Positions 26,570-36,674 of a stretch of 37,257 nucleotides of DNA are shown here, one piece after another; the stretch's first letter is position 1; the number at the start of each line of letters is the position of its first letter. Made by a program: the position numbers and the translations under genes. Below the pieces are notes generated by a model. That model made no database searches, was not told where the DNA came from, and saw only the letters and a list, made by a program, of their open reading frames with translations. Source of the stretch: Patescibacteria group bacterium (GTDB lineage: Bacteria; Patescibacteriota; WWE3; UBA101185; UBA10185); assembly GCA_019428825.1 (NCBI GenBank), contig JAHYJU010000004.1, positions 1 through 37,257 of the forward strand. The letters run 5' to 3'.

Positions 26570-27862
26570 ATGGAAAGAACTTATATTAAAGATTTAAAAG
26601 AAAAAATTGGTGAAAAGGTAAAAATAAATGGTTTTGTTCAGGCTATCAGAGATCAGGGAGCTATTAAGTTTTTTGTTGTTAGAGATGTGACAGGTACTGT
26701 TCAAATTGTTATTTTAAAGGGAGCCGGTGGGGTTTTTGAGGAAGCCGGGGAGGTTTCTTTAGAGTCAGTGGTTTCTATTGAAGGTTTGGTCAAGGAAGAG
26801 AAGCAGGCTCCCGGAGGTTTTGAGATTCAAGCCGAAAATATGGAAATTCTTTCCAAAGCTGAGCCCGAGCTTCCTATTCCAGTTATTGAGGAAAAAAGCG
26901 GAGAACCTACTGATATTTCAAAGCGCCTTGATTGGAGATGGATAGACCTTAGAAAAGAAGATAATTTAAAGATTTTTAAAGTTTGGACAGAGTTAGAAAA
27001 GGGTTTTCGAAAATATTATGATCAAAAAGGTTTTATTCAGATATATACCCCTTCTTTAATGGGTACGGCCAGCGAAACCGGTGCGGATGTTTTTAAAATG
27101 GGGTATTTTGAGGGAGAAGCATATCTTGCTCAATCACCTCAATTTTATAAGCAAATGGCACAGGCATCAGGATTTGAAAAAGTTTTTGTTATGGGACCCG
27201 TTTTCAGGGCTGAGCCCTCATTTACTTCCCGTCATATGACTGAGTTTACGGGTTGGGATTTTGAAATTTCTTATATAGATTCTCATGAGGATGTAATGGC
27301 CGAAGAGGAAAAACTTTTAGTCTCTGGTTTTAAGCAGGTAAAAGAAAGTTTAGGTTTAGAAATCGAAATACCTTCAATTCCTTTTCCAAGAATTTCTATG
27401 GAAGATGCAAAGGATAAACTATCTAAAGCGGGGATTAAAGAAGGCAGGAAATATGATTTAAGTGGAGAAGAGGAGATTGAACTAAGTAAAATAATAAAAG
27501 AAGAGACCGGACATGATTTTGTTTTCGTTACTGATTGGCCGGTTGAAGCAAGACCTTTTTACCACATGAGATATGAAGATAAACCAAATCTAACTAAAAG
27601 TTTTGATCTTTTATATAAAGGTTTAGAAGTTACAACCGGTTCCCAAAGAGAGCATCGATATGACGTTTTAATATCCCAAGCTAAAGATAAGGGAATGAGT
27701 ATAGAACCTCTTCAGGATTATCTTAATTTCTTTAGATACGGGTGTCCTCCGCATGGAGGTGTAGGTATAGGACCGGGCAGGTTGGTAATGAAGATGTTGA
27801 ACATTCCAAGTGTCAAAGAGGTGACTTATCTTCCTCGTGATGTAAAAAGGTTGAAACCGTAA
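26570..27862 (+). CDS. aspS: aspartate--tRNA ligase, archaeal/eukaryotic-like type
   Basis: QSPQFYKQMAQASGFEKVFVMGPVFRAEPSFTSRHMTEFTGWDFEI; 430 aa without the large bacterial insertion domain; GVGIGPGRLVMKMLNIPSVKEVTYLPRD. Confidence 0.93.
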   Translation: MERTYIKDLKEKIGEKVKINGFVQAIRDQGAIKFFVVRDVTGTVQIVILKGAGGVFEEAGEVSLESVVSIEGLVKEEKQAPGGFEIQAENMEILSKAEPELPIPVIEEKSGEPTDISKRLDWRWIDLRKEDNLKIFKVWTELEKGFRKYYDQKGFIQIYTPSLMGTASETGADVFKMGYFEGEAYLAQSPQFYKQMAQASGFEKVFVMGPVFRAEPSFTSRHMTEFTGWDFEISYIDSHEDVMAEEEKLLVSGFKQVKESLGLEIEIPSIPFPRISMEDAKDKLSKAGIKEGRKYDLSGEEEIELSKIIKEETGHDFVFVTDWPVEARPFYHMRYEDKPNLTKSFDLLYKGLEVTTGSQREHRYDVLISQAKDKGMSIEPLQDYLNFFRYGCPPHGGVGIGPGRLVMKMLNIPSVKEVTYLPRDVKRLKP

Positions 27863-27871
27863 GGAAAATTA

Positions 27872-28909
27872 ATGGTTTTGGGTTTAAGTATATCAACTAC
27901 AAGAAAGATACTTCTTGTTTTTATTGAGATAGCAATCAAAATCCTTTGGGTTATTGATAAGATAACGAGTTTAGATTTAAGATACATTTTCAAAACAATT
28001 TTTCGATCTTTTTTACTTTTCATACCTATTTCTTTTTTTGTTTTTTTGGGATATTCGTATTCAACGGAGTACTTACATAATACTGCAGTAGCGATTTTAG
28101 TTCCCGATTTTATATCAACAGGTCAAAATGAAGTGATAGTGTACCCGAAATTGGTTGGTTCTTTTCCTGCACCCGAAATAACAGCAAAGTCTGCGGTCGC
28201 AATTGAAAGAGGTAAAGGAAGGATGTTATTTGAAAAAAGTCCTTATGAAAAATTAGCTCCGGCTTCTACCGTAAAATTAATGACTGCTCTTGTTGCCTTG
28301 GATATATATGATGTTGAAGAGGTGCTAGAAGTTCCTGAAATTTGCACTCAGGTAGAGGGTACTAAAGCATGGTTTCCTGCAGAATCTAAATTTAAAGTTA
28401 AGGACTTGATAGAAAGTATGTTAATAGGTTCGGCAGGGGATTCTTCCTGTGTTTTAGCCAATTCAAAAATAAGTGAAAAAGAATTTGTAGATAAGATGAA
28501 TGAAAAGGCTGTTGAGATTGGTATGTCTTCGACTTATTTCTCAAATCCGATAGGACTTGATAATGTAAACGGAGGGCACTATTCTTCAGCTTACGACCTC
28601 TACCTTTTATCCGTTTATGCAACTGATGTTTTAGAAATAAAAGAAGCCGTTTCAAAAAAAGATTTTATACTCTCTTCAATAGGCGAAGATTACAAGGTTT
28701 ATCTTCCTAACACAAACCGTCTTTTACGCGAGGTTAATAATTCAATTGGCATAAAGACAGGTACTACTTTAGGCGCCGGTGAGGTTTTGATATATGAATA
28801 TGCCGATGATGTTAAGGATATTATTATTGTGGTAATGGGTAGTAAAGACAGGTTTAATGATACTAAAGAGGTTTTATACTGGTTAGATAGAAGTTACTCT
28901 TGGAATTAG
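27872..28909 (+). CDS. D-alanyl-D-alanine carboxypeptidase-like serine peptidase (S11)
   Basis: SxxK in APASTVKLMTAL, LIGSAGDSSCVLAN, KTG in GIKTGTTLGAG. Confidence 0.9.
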   Translation: MVLGLSISTTRKILLVFIEIAIKILWVIDKITSLDLRYIFKTIFRSFLLFIPISFFVFLGYSYSTEYLHNTAVAILVPDFISTGQNEVIVYPKLVGSFPAPEITAKSAVAIERGKGRMLFEKSPYEKLAPASTVKLMTALVALDIYDVEEVLEVPEICTQVEGTKAWFPAESKFKVKDLIESMLIGSAGDSSCVLANSKISEKEFVDKMNEKAVEIGMSSTYFSNPIGLDNVNGGHYSSAYDLYLLSVYATDVLEIKEAVSKKDFILSSIGEDYKVYLPNTNRLLREVNNSIGIKTGTTLGAGEVLIYEYADDVKDIIIVVMGSKDRFNDTKEVLYWLDRSYSWN

Positions 28910-28920
28910 CAGGGATTAAA

Positions 28921-30069
28921 TTATTGAGCTTCTGAATCGTTGCCGGATACATATTCCCCTGTAATAGCCGGAAAATATATCACAATATCTCCTCCCTGAG
29001 AGTTTCTTGAAGAATAAGTTCCGGAAAAAACATATATTGGTTGAAGATATGTACGATAATTTGGGTTTTCATAGTATGCTAGATAAACATTATCAATAAA
29101 TATTTTATCAACTTGAACAGGTGAGTAGTTTTCAAAAGGATTAAAGTCTCTGGGTACGATGCTTGTAATAACTCCATTCCCCTCTCTTACCATCTTCCAA
29201 GCTTCGTTAACTGTTATTATTGGGTATGTTGCTTTTGACACAGTATCAATCTCCCAATAATCCGCTTCAACTAAGGGGTTATTTAAGGGGTCAGATTTAT
29301 TACCACGGGGAGGATTTCTTACAACAACTCTTAATAATCCTTTTGACGAATCGGGGCCTAATATTGGATATTTATCTATTGATCTATAAAAATCTACCAA
29401 AGCTATTTGAGCAGATCTTGGGTATTCGGTATATTGAACCCTTGTTCCGGCATAGTAACCAAGTTTAACTGTTTGTGTACCTGTTGTATATAAATCATCG
29501 TTAAATCTGAATATTGATAATAATAGGTTTTTTGATATCTCTATAGCAGATTCTTCATTTATTGACCCCGGTTCAAAGTTTGAGCTTTTTCCATTTAAAT
29601 TTGTATTTAGAACAACTTTCCTACTGTTAACATCTATTGTTAAGTTACTTGATGTTGCGGAGTTTCTCCACTTATAAACGGTTCCCTTTAAATCAGATAA
29701 CAAATCTTTTTGAGTAAAACCCAGTTTTTCAGCGTCTGCTATAGCATTATTACCTGCCAGGTAGGAATATTGCTGAGGTTTAAATTTATACACCGTCATT
29801 TTATCGGGTAGGAATTGAGGTAATTTTGCGTTAGGTGTATCCAGAATTATTTCCATCATTTGTTGGTTAGATATCCTTTTTTGGATAAACTCGAGTTGCT
29901 CCATTTGGCCATATATTGGGTTTGGTGGAATACTCCTTACAAATATCAGTCTTATCAATGCAATTGAGCCGGGAAATATTATTAAAGTTACAATATAGTA
30001 AGAGCCTACAAATAAAAATAGATATTTGAAAACCTTTTTAACATAGATAGCAGTTTTAGTTAGATTCAT
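28921..30069 (-). CDS. hypothetical membrane-anchored protein
   Basis: 382-aa ORF with N-terminal TM (YLFLFVGSYYIVTLIIFPGSIALI). Confidence 0.8.
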   Translation of the reverse strand: MNLTKTAIYVKKVFKYLFLFVGSYYIVTLIIFPGSIALIRLIFVRSIPPNPIYGQMEQLEFIQKRISNQQMMEIILDTPNAKLPQFLPDKMTVYKFKPQQYSYLAGNNAIADAEKLGFTQKDLLSDLKGTVYKWRNSATSSNLTIDVNSRKVVLNTNLNGKSSNFEPGSINEESAIEISKNLLLSIFRFNDDLYTTGTQTVKLGYYAGTRVQYTEYPRSAQIALVDFYRSIDKYPILGPDSSKGLLRVVVRNPPRGNKSDPLNNPLVEADYWEIDTVSKATYPIITVNEAWKMVREGNGVITSIVPRDFNPFENYSPVQVDKIFIDNVYLAYYENPNYRTYLQPIYVFSGTYSSRNSQGGDIVIYFPAITGEYVSGNDSEAQ

Positions 30070-30168
30070 CGATTTAATTTTAGCAGATACATCAAATTAT
30101 TCCGAGAAGATAGTTTTGTATAAAATTTTTAGTACTAAGGCTAATAATTTCGTGATAAAATCCAAGAT

Positions 30169-31620
30169 ATGAAGATAAGAACAAGAATGGCGCCCAGTCC
30201 CACAGGAGAGCTTCATGTGGGAGGTTTAAGAACCCTACTATACGATTATGCTTTGGCAAAGAATTCAGGAGGAGAATTTATTCTAAGAGTTGAGGATACT
30301 GATCAGGAAAGATATGTTGAAGGTTCAGTTGAAAGAATGTTAAAGACTATACGAGATTACGGATTAAATTGGGATGAGGGTCCCGAGGTCGGTGGTCCTC
30401 ACGACCCCTATTTTCAATCACAAAGATTAGATATTTATAAAAAATACGCTCTTGAATTAATAGATAAAGGTAATGCTTACTACTGTTTTTGTGACCAGGA
30501 AAGATTGGAGAATTTAAGGAAAGAGCAGAGGGGTAAAGGTATGGTAACAAGATATGACAAGTTTTGTTTGGGTTTAAGTAGAGAGGACGTAGAAGAAAAT
30601 TTGAAAAAAGGAAAACCTTACGTTATTAGGTTAAATGTTCCTGCAAATGAGAGTATTGATTTTGAGGATATGGTACTGGGTAACTTGTCTTTTCCATCCG
30701 ATGATATTGATGATCAGGTTTTGATAAAATCAGACGGATTTCCCACATACCATATGGCAGTTGTGGTTGATGACCATCTTATGGGAATAACCCACGTATT
30801 ACGAGGTAGGGAATGGCTACCTTCTACCCCTAAGCATGTTTTACTTTACAAATATTTTGGTTGGGAAGTGCCTAAATTTGTTCATTTACCGTTATTAAGA
30901 GAGTCCGACAGTACTAAAAAATTGTCAAAAAGAACAGGGTCGGTAAACGCATCAGACTTTTTAGCAGAAGGATATTTACCCGAGGCGGTATTGAATTTTA
31001 TTATGTTTTTAGGATGGAACCCCGGGACAGAGAGAGAAGTATATTCTCTGCAGGATTTTGTAAAAGATTTTTCAATTGAAAAGATACAAAAATCCGAAAT
31101 GGCCGCTTTTGATAGACAAAAACTTCTGTGGTTCAACGGTCTTTATATTAGAAATATTTCGTTAGAGGATTTGTGGAGTAGGATTGAAAAATGGAATCAA
31201 GAATATCTAAAGAAACCTATTTTTGATAAATCTACAAAGGAATACAATCTCAAAGTATTAGAGCTTGTTAGAGAACGTATGAAGAAGCTTTCTGAGTTTA
31301 ACGACCTCGTCTCATATTTTTATGAAAGACCCAAAGTAGATAAAAAATTGGTTGAAAAATTCACCGGAAATATTGAAAAGGCCCAAGAAATAATTAAGAA
31401 TTATTTAAACATCTACGAAAATATTTCTAATGAAAATTGGAATATTGGATACCTTGATGAGCTATCTCATGAGGCTCTTGAAAAATTTTCATATAAGCCA
31501 AAAGAAGCCTTTATGACAATAAGATATGTTGTGACAGGTTGCGAATCTACCCCACCTTTGTTTGATGTTTTAGGACTTGTCGGAAAAAAAGAGACGATAG
31601 AAAGAATGAAGAAATTCTAG
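30169..31620 (+). CDS. gltX: glutamate--tRNA ligase
   Basis: RMAPSPTGELHVGGLRTLLYDYALA (HIGH-type), DSTKKLSKRTG (KMSKS-type). Confidence 0.96.
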   Translation: MKIRTRMAPSPTGELHVGGLRTLLYDYALAKNSGGEFILRVEDTDQERYVEGSVERMLKTIRDYGLNWDEGPEVGGPHDPYFQSQRLDIYKKYALELIDKGNAYYCFCDQERLENLRKEQRGKGMVTRYDKFCLGLSREDVEENLKKGKPYVIRLNVPANESIDFEDMVLGNLSFPSDDIDDQVLIKSDGFPTYHMAVVVDDHLMGITHVLRGREWLPSTPKHVLLYKYFGWEVPKFVHLPLLRESDSTKKLSKRTGSVNASDFLAEGYLPEAVLNFIMFLGWNPGTEREVYSLQDFVKDFSIEKIQKSEMAAFDRQKLLWFNGLYIRNISLEDLWSRIEKWNQEYLKKPIFDKSTKEYNLKVLELVRERMKKLSEFNDLVSYFYERPKVDKKLVEKFTGNIEKAQEIIKNYLNIYENISNENWNIGYLDELSHEALEKFSYKPKEAFMTIRYVVTGCESTPPLFDVLGLVGKKETIERMKKF

Positions 31621-31686
31621 CTATTATAACGTCGTAAAATCTAGAGATTTACTATCCTTTTCTCTATTCTTAATAGAATATTGTAG

Positions 31687-31714
31687 TTGATAAAAAATCC
31701 AACACTGATAAAAT
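31687..31714 (+). promoter_or_regulatory. predicted recA promoter
   Basis: TTGATA - 16 bp - TAAAAT, followed by AGGAGG SD before ATG 31746. Confidence 0.5.
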
Positions 31715-31745
31715 CAAATTAACAAATTTTTATAGGAGGCAAAAA

Positions 31746-32855
31746 ATGGCAGCAAAAACATCCTCAAAGTCTAAAGAAATTAAAGATAAAGATCCCGTTC
31801 AGAAAGGCAAGGACCTTGCTTTAAAAACGGCTATTGACCAGATAGAAAAAAATTTTGGAAAAGGGTCAATAATGAAGCTTGGCGGAAGCGTCGGCGAGAG
31901 ATCTATCCCGGTTATACCAACCGGTTGTATCGCTCTTGACATTGCACTTGGGGCAGGTGGTGTTCCCCGTGGAAGAATAGTAGAGATATTTGGTCCCGAA
32001 TCTTCCGGTAAAACCACATTAGTTCAACACATTATTGCAGAAACTCAAAAATTAGGTGGGACTGCCGCTTTAATAGATGCAGAAAACGCCTTCGATCCCT
32101 CGTATGCAGAAAAGACAGGTGTTGATGTTGAAAATCTTTTAGTTTCCCAGCCTGATACAGGTGAGCAAGCTTTGGATATTGCCGAAACTTTAATAAGGTC
32201 TAACGCAGTTGATTTAGTGGCAATAGATTCGGTTGCGGCACTAGTGCCTCGGGCGGAGATTGAAGGTGATATTGGTGATAGCCACGTAGCTATGCAGGCT
32301 AGATTGATGAGCCAAGCGCTGAGAAGATTGAGTGGTGCTATAAGTAGGTCCAAGTGTACGGTAATTTTCACAAATCAATTGAGGTCAATGATAGGTGTGA
32401 TGTTTGGAAATCCCGAAACTACAGCAGGTGGAAAAGCTTTAAAATACTATGCTTCAGTTAGGATAGACATAAGAAAAATCGGAAGTTTAAAAAAGGGTGA
32501 CGAGTTTTATGGTATCAGGGCTAGAGCAAAAGTTGTAAAAAATAAAGTAGCCCCACCATTCAGATCAGCGGAATTCGATATTCTTTTTAATGAGGGAATA
32601 AGTAAGGAAGGTAATTTAATAGATGTAGGCGTTGATTTGGATATTATAAAGAAAAGCGGTTCCTGGTTTGAGTATGATGGGGAGAAAATTGGTCAAGGTA
32701 AGGATGCGGTAAGACAATATCTAAAAGAAAATCCAAAAATAAGTGCGGATATAGAAAAAGGTATAAGAACTGCAGTCAGACAGAAAAGTGAAATACCATT
32801 GAACATTGGGACCGAGGAAACAGAAAAAACGTCCTCACAAGACACTTCCGAGTAG
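31746..32855 (+). CDS. recA: recombinase RecA
   Basis: Walker [61 protein letters not shown]. Confidence 0.98.
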   Translation: MAAKTSSKSKEIKDKDPVQKGKDLALKTAIDQIEKNFGKGSIMKLGGSVGERSIPVIPTGCIALDIALGAGGVPRGRIVEIFGPESSGKTTLVQHIIAETQKLGGTAALIDAENAFDPSYAEKTGVDVENLLVSQPDTGEQALDIAETLIRSNAVDLVAIDSVAALVPRAEIEGDIGDSHVAMQARLMSQALRRLSGAISRSKCTVIFTNQLRSMIGVMFGNPETTAGGKALKYYASVRIDIRKIGSLKKGDEFYGIRARAKVVKNKVAPPFRSAEFDILFNEGISKEGNLIDVGVDLDIIKKSGSWFEYDGEKIGQGKDAVRQYLKENPKISADIEKGIRTAVRQKSEIPLNIGTEETEKTSSQDTSE

Positions 32856-32868
32856 TAAAATAATAGTA

Positions 32869-33378
32869 ATGGAAATAAATAAAAAAGAAGAAGTTTACTC
32901 AAAAGTTTATGTGAAGGTATTGAACTTTTTGTCTTTTAGTCCAAGAAGTAGAAAAGAGGTTTTGGAAAGAATAGACAAATATTTCTCAAAAATAAATTTC
33001 CCGTCAAGGGAAAAGGATGAAATTAAAAAAGATATCATATCCAATCTGAAGAAAGATGGTTATCTAAAAGAATCAAATGACAGGGACTTCTCTATCTTAT
33101 ACATTGAGGGTTTAAAGAAATCGCGGAAACCTTTTAACAGTTTAAGAATATCTCAATTTCTATCAAAAAAAGGAATTTCTAAGGATTTAATAAATGAGTT
33201 GGTGAGAGATTTGGATCAGGATTCAATTTATGAAAGTGTGCTTAAGGATGCGCAAAAGAAGCTTAGGATTTTAAAAAGTGGGGATGCTTATTCAAAAAAA
33301 AGAAAGTTAATTAGTTACCTTTATAGAAAGGGTTATCCCTACGATGTCGTTAAATCGGTAGTTGACACTTTAACCTAG
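32869..33378 (+). CDS. recX: regulatory protein RecX
   Basis: VYVKVLNFLSFSPRSRKEVLERI..., KLISYLYRKGYPYDVVKSVV; follows recA. Start at 32869 preferred over the 32806 ORF start. Confidence 0.85.
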   Translation: MEINKKEEVYSKVYVKVLNFLSFSPRSRKEVLERIDKYFSKINFPSREKDEIKKDIISNLKKDGYLKESNDRDFSILYIEGLKKSRKPFNSLRISQFLSKKGISKDLINELVRDLDQDSIYESVLKDAQKKLRILKSGDAYSKKRKLISYLYRKGYPYDVVKSVVDTLT

Positions 33379-33470
33379 TTGCAATAGAATCTGAGTGTGG
33401 AGTTTGCTATGAAAAAAGATCTTTCGTTTACAAATATGAATATTTTTTGTTTTTATAACGATATAAATCG

Positions 33471-33488
33471 GGTGTAAACACCTTTTTT
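33471..33488 (+). terminator. short terminator-like hairpin after recX
   Basis: GGTGTAAACACC followed by TTTTTT. Confidence 0.5.
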
Positions 33489-33561
33489 AAGCAATTCCCA
33501 AATAATTTATTTAAACCTTAATGCTAGGTTGATTTTATGGTTAATATGGAGGTAACTGAAT

Positions 33562-35133
33562 ATGGAAATAATATATATCGTTCTTATTGTAACGGCCTTT
33601 CTGGGTATATCCGGAGGCTACGTTTTTTATTCTAAAAGAAAGGATTCCCCTCAAGAAAATAATAAGGAATCCCCTAAACCTGCAGAGCAGGAAAAGAAAT
33701 CCCCTGCAGTTCAGATTGATGTGGACAAAGAATCTGTAGTAATAGAAGCCAGATCTAAGGCAAAGGATATCGTCTTTGAAGCAAAAGAATCAGCTTTGGA
33801 TATTCAATCAAAAGCTCAGGACCAAGCACGTAAGATAAAAGAGGAAGCTTTGGAAGCTGAGAGAAAAGCTGCATTATTTAAAGCTCAAGTTGATGCGAAA
33901 GCTAAAGAATTGGAATCTAAAGCAAAAAGTTTAGTTTCAATCAAAGAGAACTTAGAAAAGAAACAGGAAGAAATTGAAAATTTTCACAAAAAACAACAGG
34001 AAGAGATAGAGAAAATAGCTTCTATGTCAAAGGAAGAGGCTAGAGAAATAATTCTTAAGAATTTGGATAAGAATTTAGTAGAGGAAAAGGGGAAAAGAAT
34101 ACGTGAGAAAGAAGAGGAAATTAGAAAAGAATCTGAAGAAATGGCCAAGCAAATACTTATGGAGGCATTGGAGTTTGGTTCTACCGATATAGTTATTGAG
34201 CATTCTACATCAAAAGTAAAACTTCCTGACGAAGAGTTAAAAGGAAGGATTATCGGAAAAGAAGGTAGAAATATTAGAACCTTTGAAGAACTTACAGGTG
34301 CTGATCTAGATCTTGATTCTTCCCCCGGTGATATTATTGTTTCCTGTTTTGATTCTGTTAGAAGAGCTGTTGCTACTGCCGCATTAGAAAGATTAGTTGC
34401 AGACGGTAGGATTCAACCTGCGAGAATTGAGGAAATAGTTGATCAAACCAAAAAAGAGATGGATAGTATTATGTACAAAGCGGGAGATAGTTTGTGTCAT
34501 AAATTAGGTTTATACAATATTCCCAGAGAACTTATTCAAATACTCGGAAGATTTAAATACAGATTTTCTTATGGTCAGAACATGTTGGAGCACACTATGG
34601 AGACTGCAAGAATTGGGGTGTACATTGCCGAGGAAATTGGAGCTGACATTGAAACAGTAAAACTCGGTTGTGTTTTTCATGATATAGGAAAAGTATTGAC
34701 CGACCAGGATGGTTCTCATGTCGAACTTGGGGTGGAACTGCTTAGAAAATATAAAATACCTGAAGAAGCAATAAAATGTGTTGGTGAACATCATGACGAT
34801 AGACAATCTACAATAGAATCGGCTATAGTGACTTTAGCTGATCATGTAAGCGGAGCAAGACCGGGTTCCCGAGGCGAGGATTATGAATCTTACGTAAAAA
34901 GACTTAAAGATCTTGAGGAAGCGGCAATGTCCTTTGATGGTGTTGAGAAAGCATACGCAGTATCGGCCGGGAGAGAAGTTAGGGTATTTGTTAAACCTGA
35001 AAAAGTAGATGATTATTCTACGGCTCTATTGGCAAAAGATATCGCTAGAAAAATAGAGCTTGAACAGAACTACCCGGGTGTAGTAAAAGTAATAGTAATA
35101 AGAGAGACTAGAGTTTCTGAGACCGCTAAATAA
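33562..35133 (+). CDS. rny: ribonuclease Y
   Basis: N-terminal TM, coiled coil, KH (LKGRIIGKEGRNIRTFEELTGADL), HD (VFHDIGKVLTDQ), C-terminus YPGVVKVIVIRETR. Confidence 0.97.
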   Translation: MEIIYIVLIVTAFLGISGGYVFYSKRKDSPQENNKESPKPAEQEKKSPAVQIDVDKESVVIEARSKAKDIVFEAKESALDIQSKAQDQARKIKEEALEAERKAALFKAQVDAKAKELESKAKSLVSIKENLEKKQEEIENFHKKQQEEIEKIASMSKEEAREIILKNLDKNLVEEKGKRIREKEEEIRKESEEMAKQILMEALEFGSTDIVIEHSTSKVKLPDEELKGRIIGKEGRNIRTFEELTGADLDLDSSPGDIIVSCFDSVRRAVATAALERLVADGRIQPARIEEIVDQTKKEMDSIMYKAGDSLCHKLGLYNIPRELIQILGRFKYRFSYGQNMLEHTMETARIGVYIAEEIGADIETVKLGCVFHDIGKVLTDQDGSHVELGVELLRKYKIPEEAIKCVGEHHDDRQSTIESAIVTLADHVSGARPGSRGEDYESYVKRLKDLEEAAMSFDGVEKAYAVSAGREVRVFVKPEKVDDYSTALLAKDIARKIELEQNYPGVVKVIVIRETRVSETAK

Positions 35134-35169
35134 ATTTTTCTGATTAATAATCAGAAAAGGAGGTGAAAA

Positions 35170-35382
35170 ATGTATTACATTTTAGCTGCTACTTTTGCGC
35201 TTTTGATATTTGTTTTGTTTATAAAAGCTTTGGGAGCTGTTCTAAGGGGAATACTGACCACTGTATTTTTAATTATAATAGTTGTTTCGGTGATAATTAT
35301 GTTTAAATCCTTAAATGAGCCCGTGGAACTGTTCGGTCTTTACCGAGTAGAAAATTTTGAAATTACAAAACACTTTGAGTAA
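35170..35382 (+). CDS. small two-TM protein
   Basis: 70-aa ORF with strong SD (AAAGGAGGTG) between rny and ymdB. Confidence 0.7.
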   Translation: MYYILAATFALLIFVLFIKALGAVLRGILTTVFLIIIVVSVIIMFKSLNEPVELFGLYRVENFEITKHFE

Positions 35383-35394
35383 TTTTTTAATAAT

Positions 35395-36174
35395 ATGAAA
35401 ATACTTTACGTTGGAGAAATTGTAGCAAAGCCCGGTAGGGAAATTGTTGCGAAGTTTTTACCTGAGATAATTAAAGAGCATAAAGTTGATATTGTTTTTG
35501 CAAATTGCGAAAATTTATCCGGAGGCAGAGGTATCACCGAAGATAAAATAGAGCAGATGAGGATCGTGGGTATAGACTACTTCACAAGCGGGGAGCACAT
35601 TTTTCACCAAAGAGGCCTAGAAGATTTTATAGACAACGTGCCCGTTGTAAGGCCTGCAAATTATCCTGAAGGCACTATCGGTGAAGGCTACAAAATTATT
35701 GAGACGGGAAAAAACGGAAAAATACTTTTGATAAATTTAATTGGTTTAACTTCGATTGGTGGAAAGAATGCTTTTTGTGATAATCCTTTTCATAAAATAG
35801 ATGAGATTTTGGAAAAAACAAAAGATGAAAATGTAGATGCGAGGATTGTTGATTTTCATGCGGAAGCTACGAGCGAGAAGTATTCTATGGGTTTTTATCT
35901 TGATGGTAGGGTAGATGCAGTAATAGGTACCCACACCCATGTTCCGACATGCGATAATATGGTTTTACCCAAAGGAACATTGTATGTTACTGATGTAGGC
36001 ATGTGTGGTGCAATAGACTCCTCACTGGGTGTAAAGGCTGATATAACAATAAAAATGTTCTTAACGGCCATGAATCAACGTTTCGAGTGGGAAAGTGCTG
36101 GTAGAAAAGCTTTTCGAAGTGTATTATTAGATTTACAAGCAAAATCAATTGCTAGGATAGATAAAATATTATAA
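35395..36174 (+). CDS. ymdB: YmdB-family metallophosphoesterase
   Basis: ILYVGEIVAKPGREIV, VFANCENLSGGRGIT, DVGMCGAIDSSLGV. Confidence 0.94.
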   Translation: MKILYVGEIVAKPGREIVAKFLPEIIKEHKVDIVFANCENLSGGRGITEDKIEQMRIVGIDYFTSGEHIFHQRGLEDFIDNVPVVRPANYPEGTIGEGYKIIETGKNGKILLINLIGLTSIGGKNAFCDNPFHKIDEILEKTKDENVDARIVDFHAEATSEKYSMGFYLDGRVDAVIGTHTHVPTCDNMVLPKGTLYVTDVGMCGAIDSSLGVKADITIKMFLTAMNQRFEWESAGRKAFRSVLLDLQAKSIARIDKIL

Positions 36175-36176
36175 GT

Positions 36177-36190
36177 TGCCTGACCAGGCA
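36177..36190. terminator. small hairpin between ymdB and HU gene
   Basis: TGCCTG-AC-CAGGCA followed by GCAATTTAATT; weak. Confidence 0.3.
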
Positions 36191-36221
36191 GCAATTTAAT
36201 TCCGAGAGGGGGTGTTAATAA

Positions 36222-36494
36222 ATGACAAAAATAGATTTAATCGCAAAAGTTGCAGATGTTGCAGGGATGACAAAAGTCGATGCAACAAAAGCTGTTGACG
36301 CAATCTCAGCTTCAATCGAAAAATCCCTATCAAAAGGTGAAAAAGTAACATGGACAGGATTCGGTACATTTGAAGTAAGATCCAGAGCCGCAAGAATGGG
36401 AAGAAACCCTCAGACAGGAGCACCTCTACACATCGCAGCAAGCAAAACCCCAGCTTTCAAAGCAGGTAAAAGCTTAAAGGATGCTGTCAAATAA
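36222..36494 (+). CDS. HU-family DNA-binding protein
   Basis: [28 protein letters not shown]...[34 protein letters not shown]. Confidence 0.97.
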   Translation: MTKIDLIAKVADVAGMTKVDATKAVDAISASIEKSLSKGEKVTWTGFGTFEVRSRAARMGRNPQTGAPLHIAASKTPAFKAGKSLKDAVK

Positions 36495-36506
36495 GTGATT
36501 TGATAT

Positions 36507-36524
36507 TTGTACAACGTTGTACAA
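36507..36524. promoter_or_regulatory. perfect 18-bp palindrome TTGTACAACGTTGTACAA
   Basis: Direct reading; two TTGTACAA half palindromes separated by CG, 12 bp after the HU stop. Confidence 0.5.
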
Positions 36525-36526
36525 CA

Positions 36527-36569
36527 AGAAGCTCCCTCGCCGAAGCTTTAGCGTAGGCGGGGAGCTTCT
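36527..36569 (+). terminator. long hairpin after HU gene containing the dispersed palindrome core
   Basis: AGAAGCTCCC(T)CGCC ... GGCGGGGAGCTTCT, loop GAAGCTTTAGCGTA; only a delayed T-rich stretch follows. Confidence 0.7.
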
Positions 36570-36674
36570 ACGTTCGTTATACTTTTTCGTTAGTATTTAA
36601 ATTTTCAAATAATGATATACTTCTAAGCCTTTATATTTTAAAGATTTTTAACAAAGTGATAAAATAACACCCGT

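Noticed and set aside
27208-27226. CAGGGCTGAGCCCT in aspS as a copy of the 11297-11345 repeat
   Set aside because: Encodes the conserved FRAEPS motif of AspRS; similarity is most likely coincidental.
36196-36441. Leu-rich minus-strand ORF opposite the HU gene
   Set aside because: Shadow ORF of a clear HU coding sequence.
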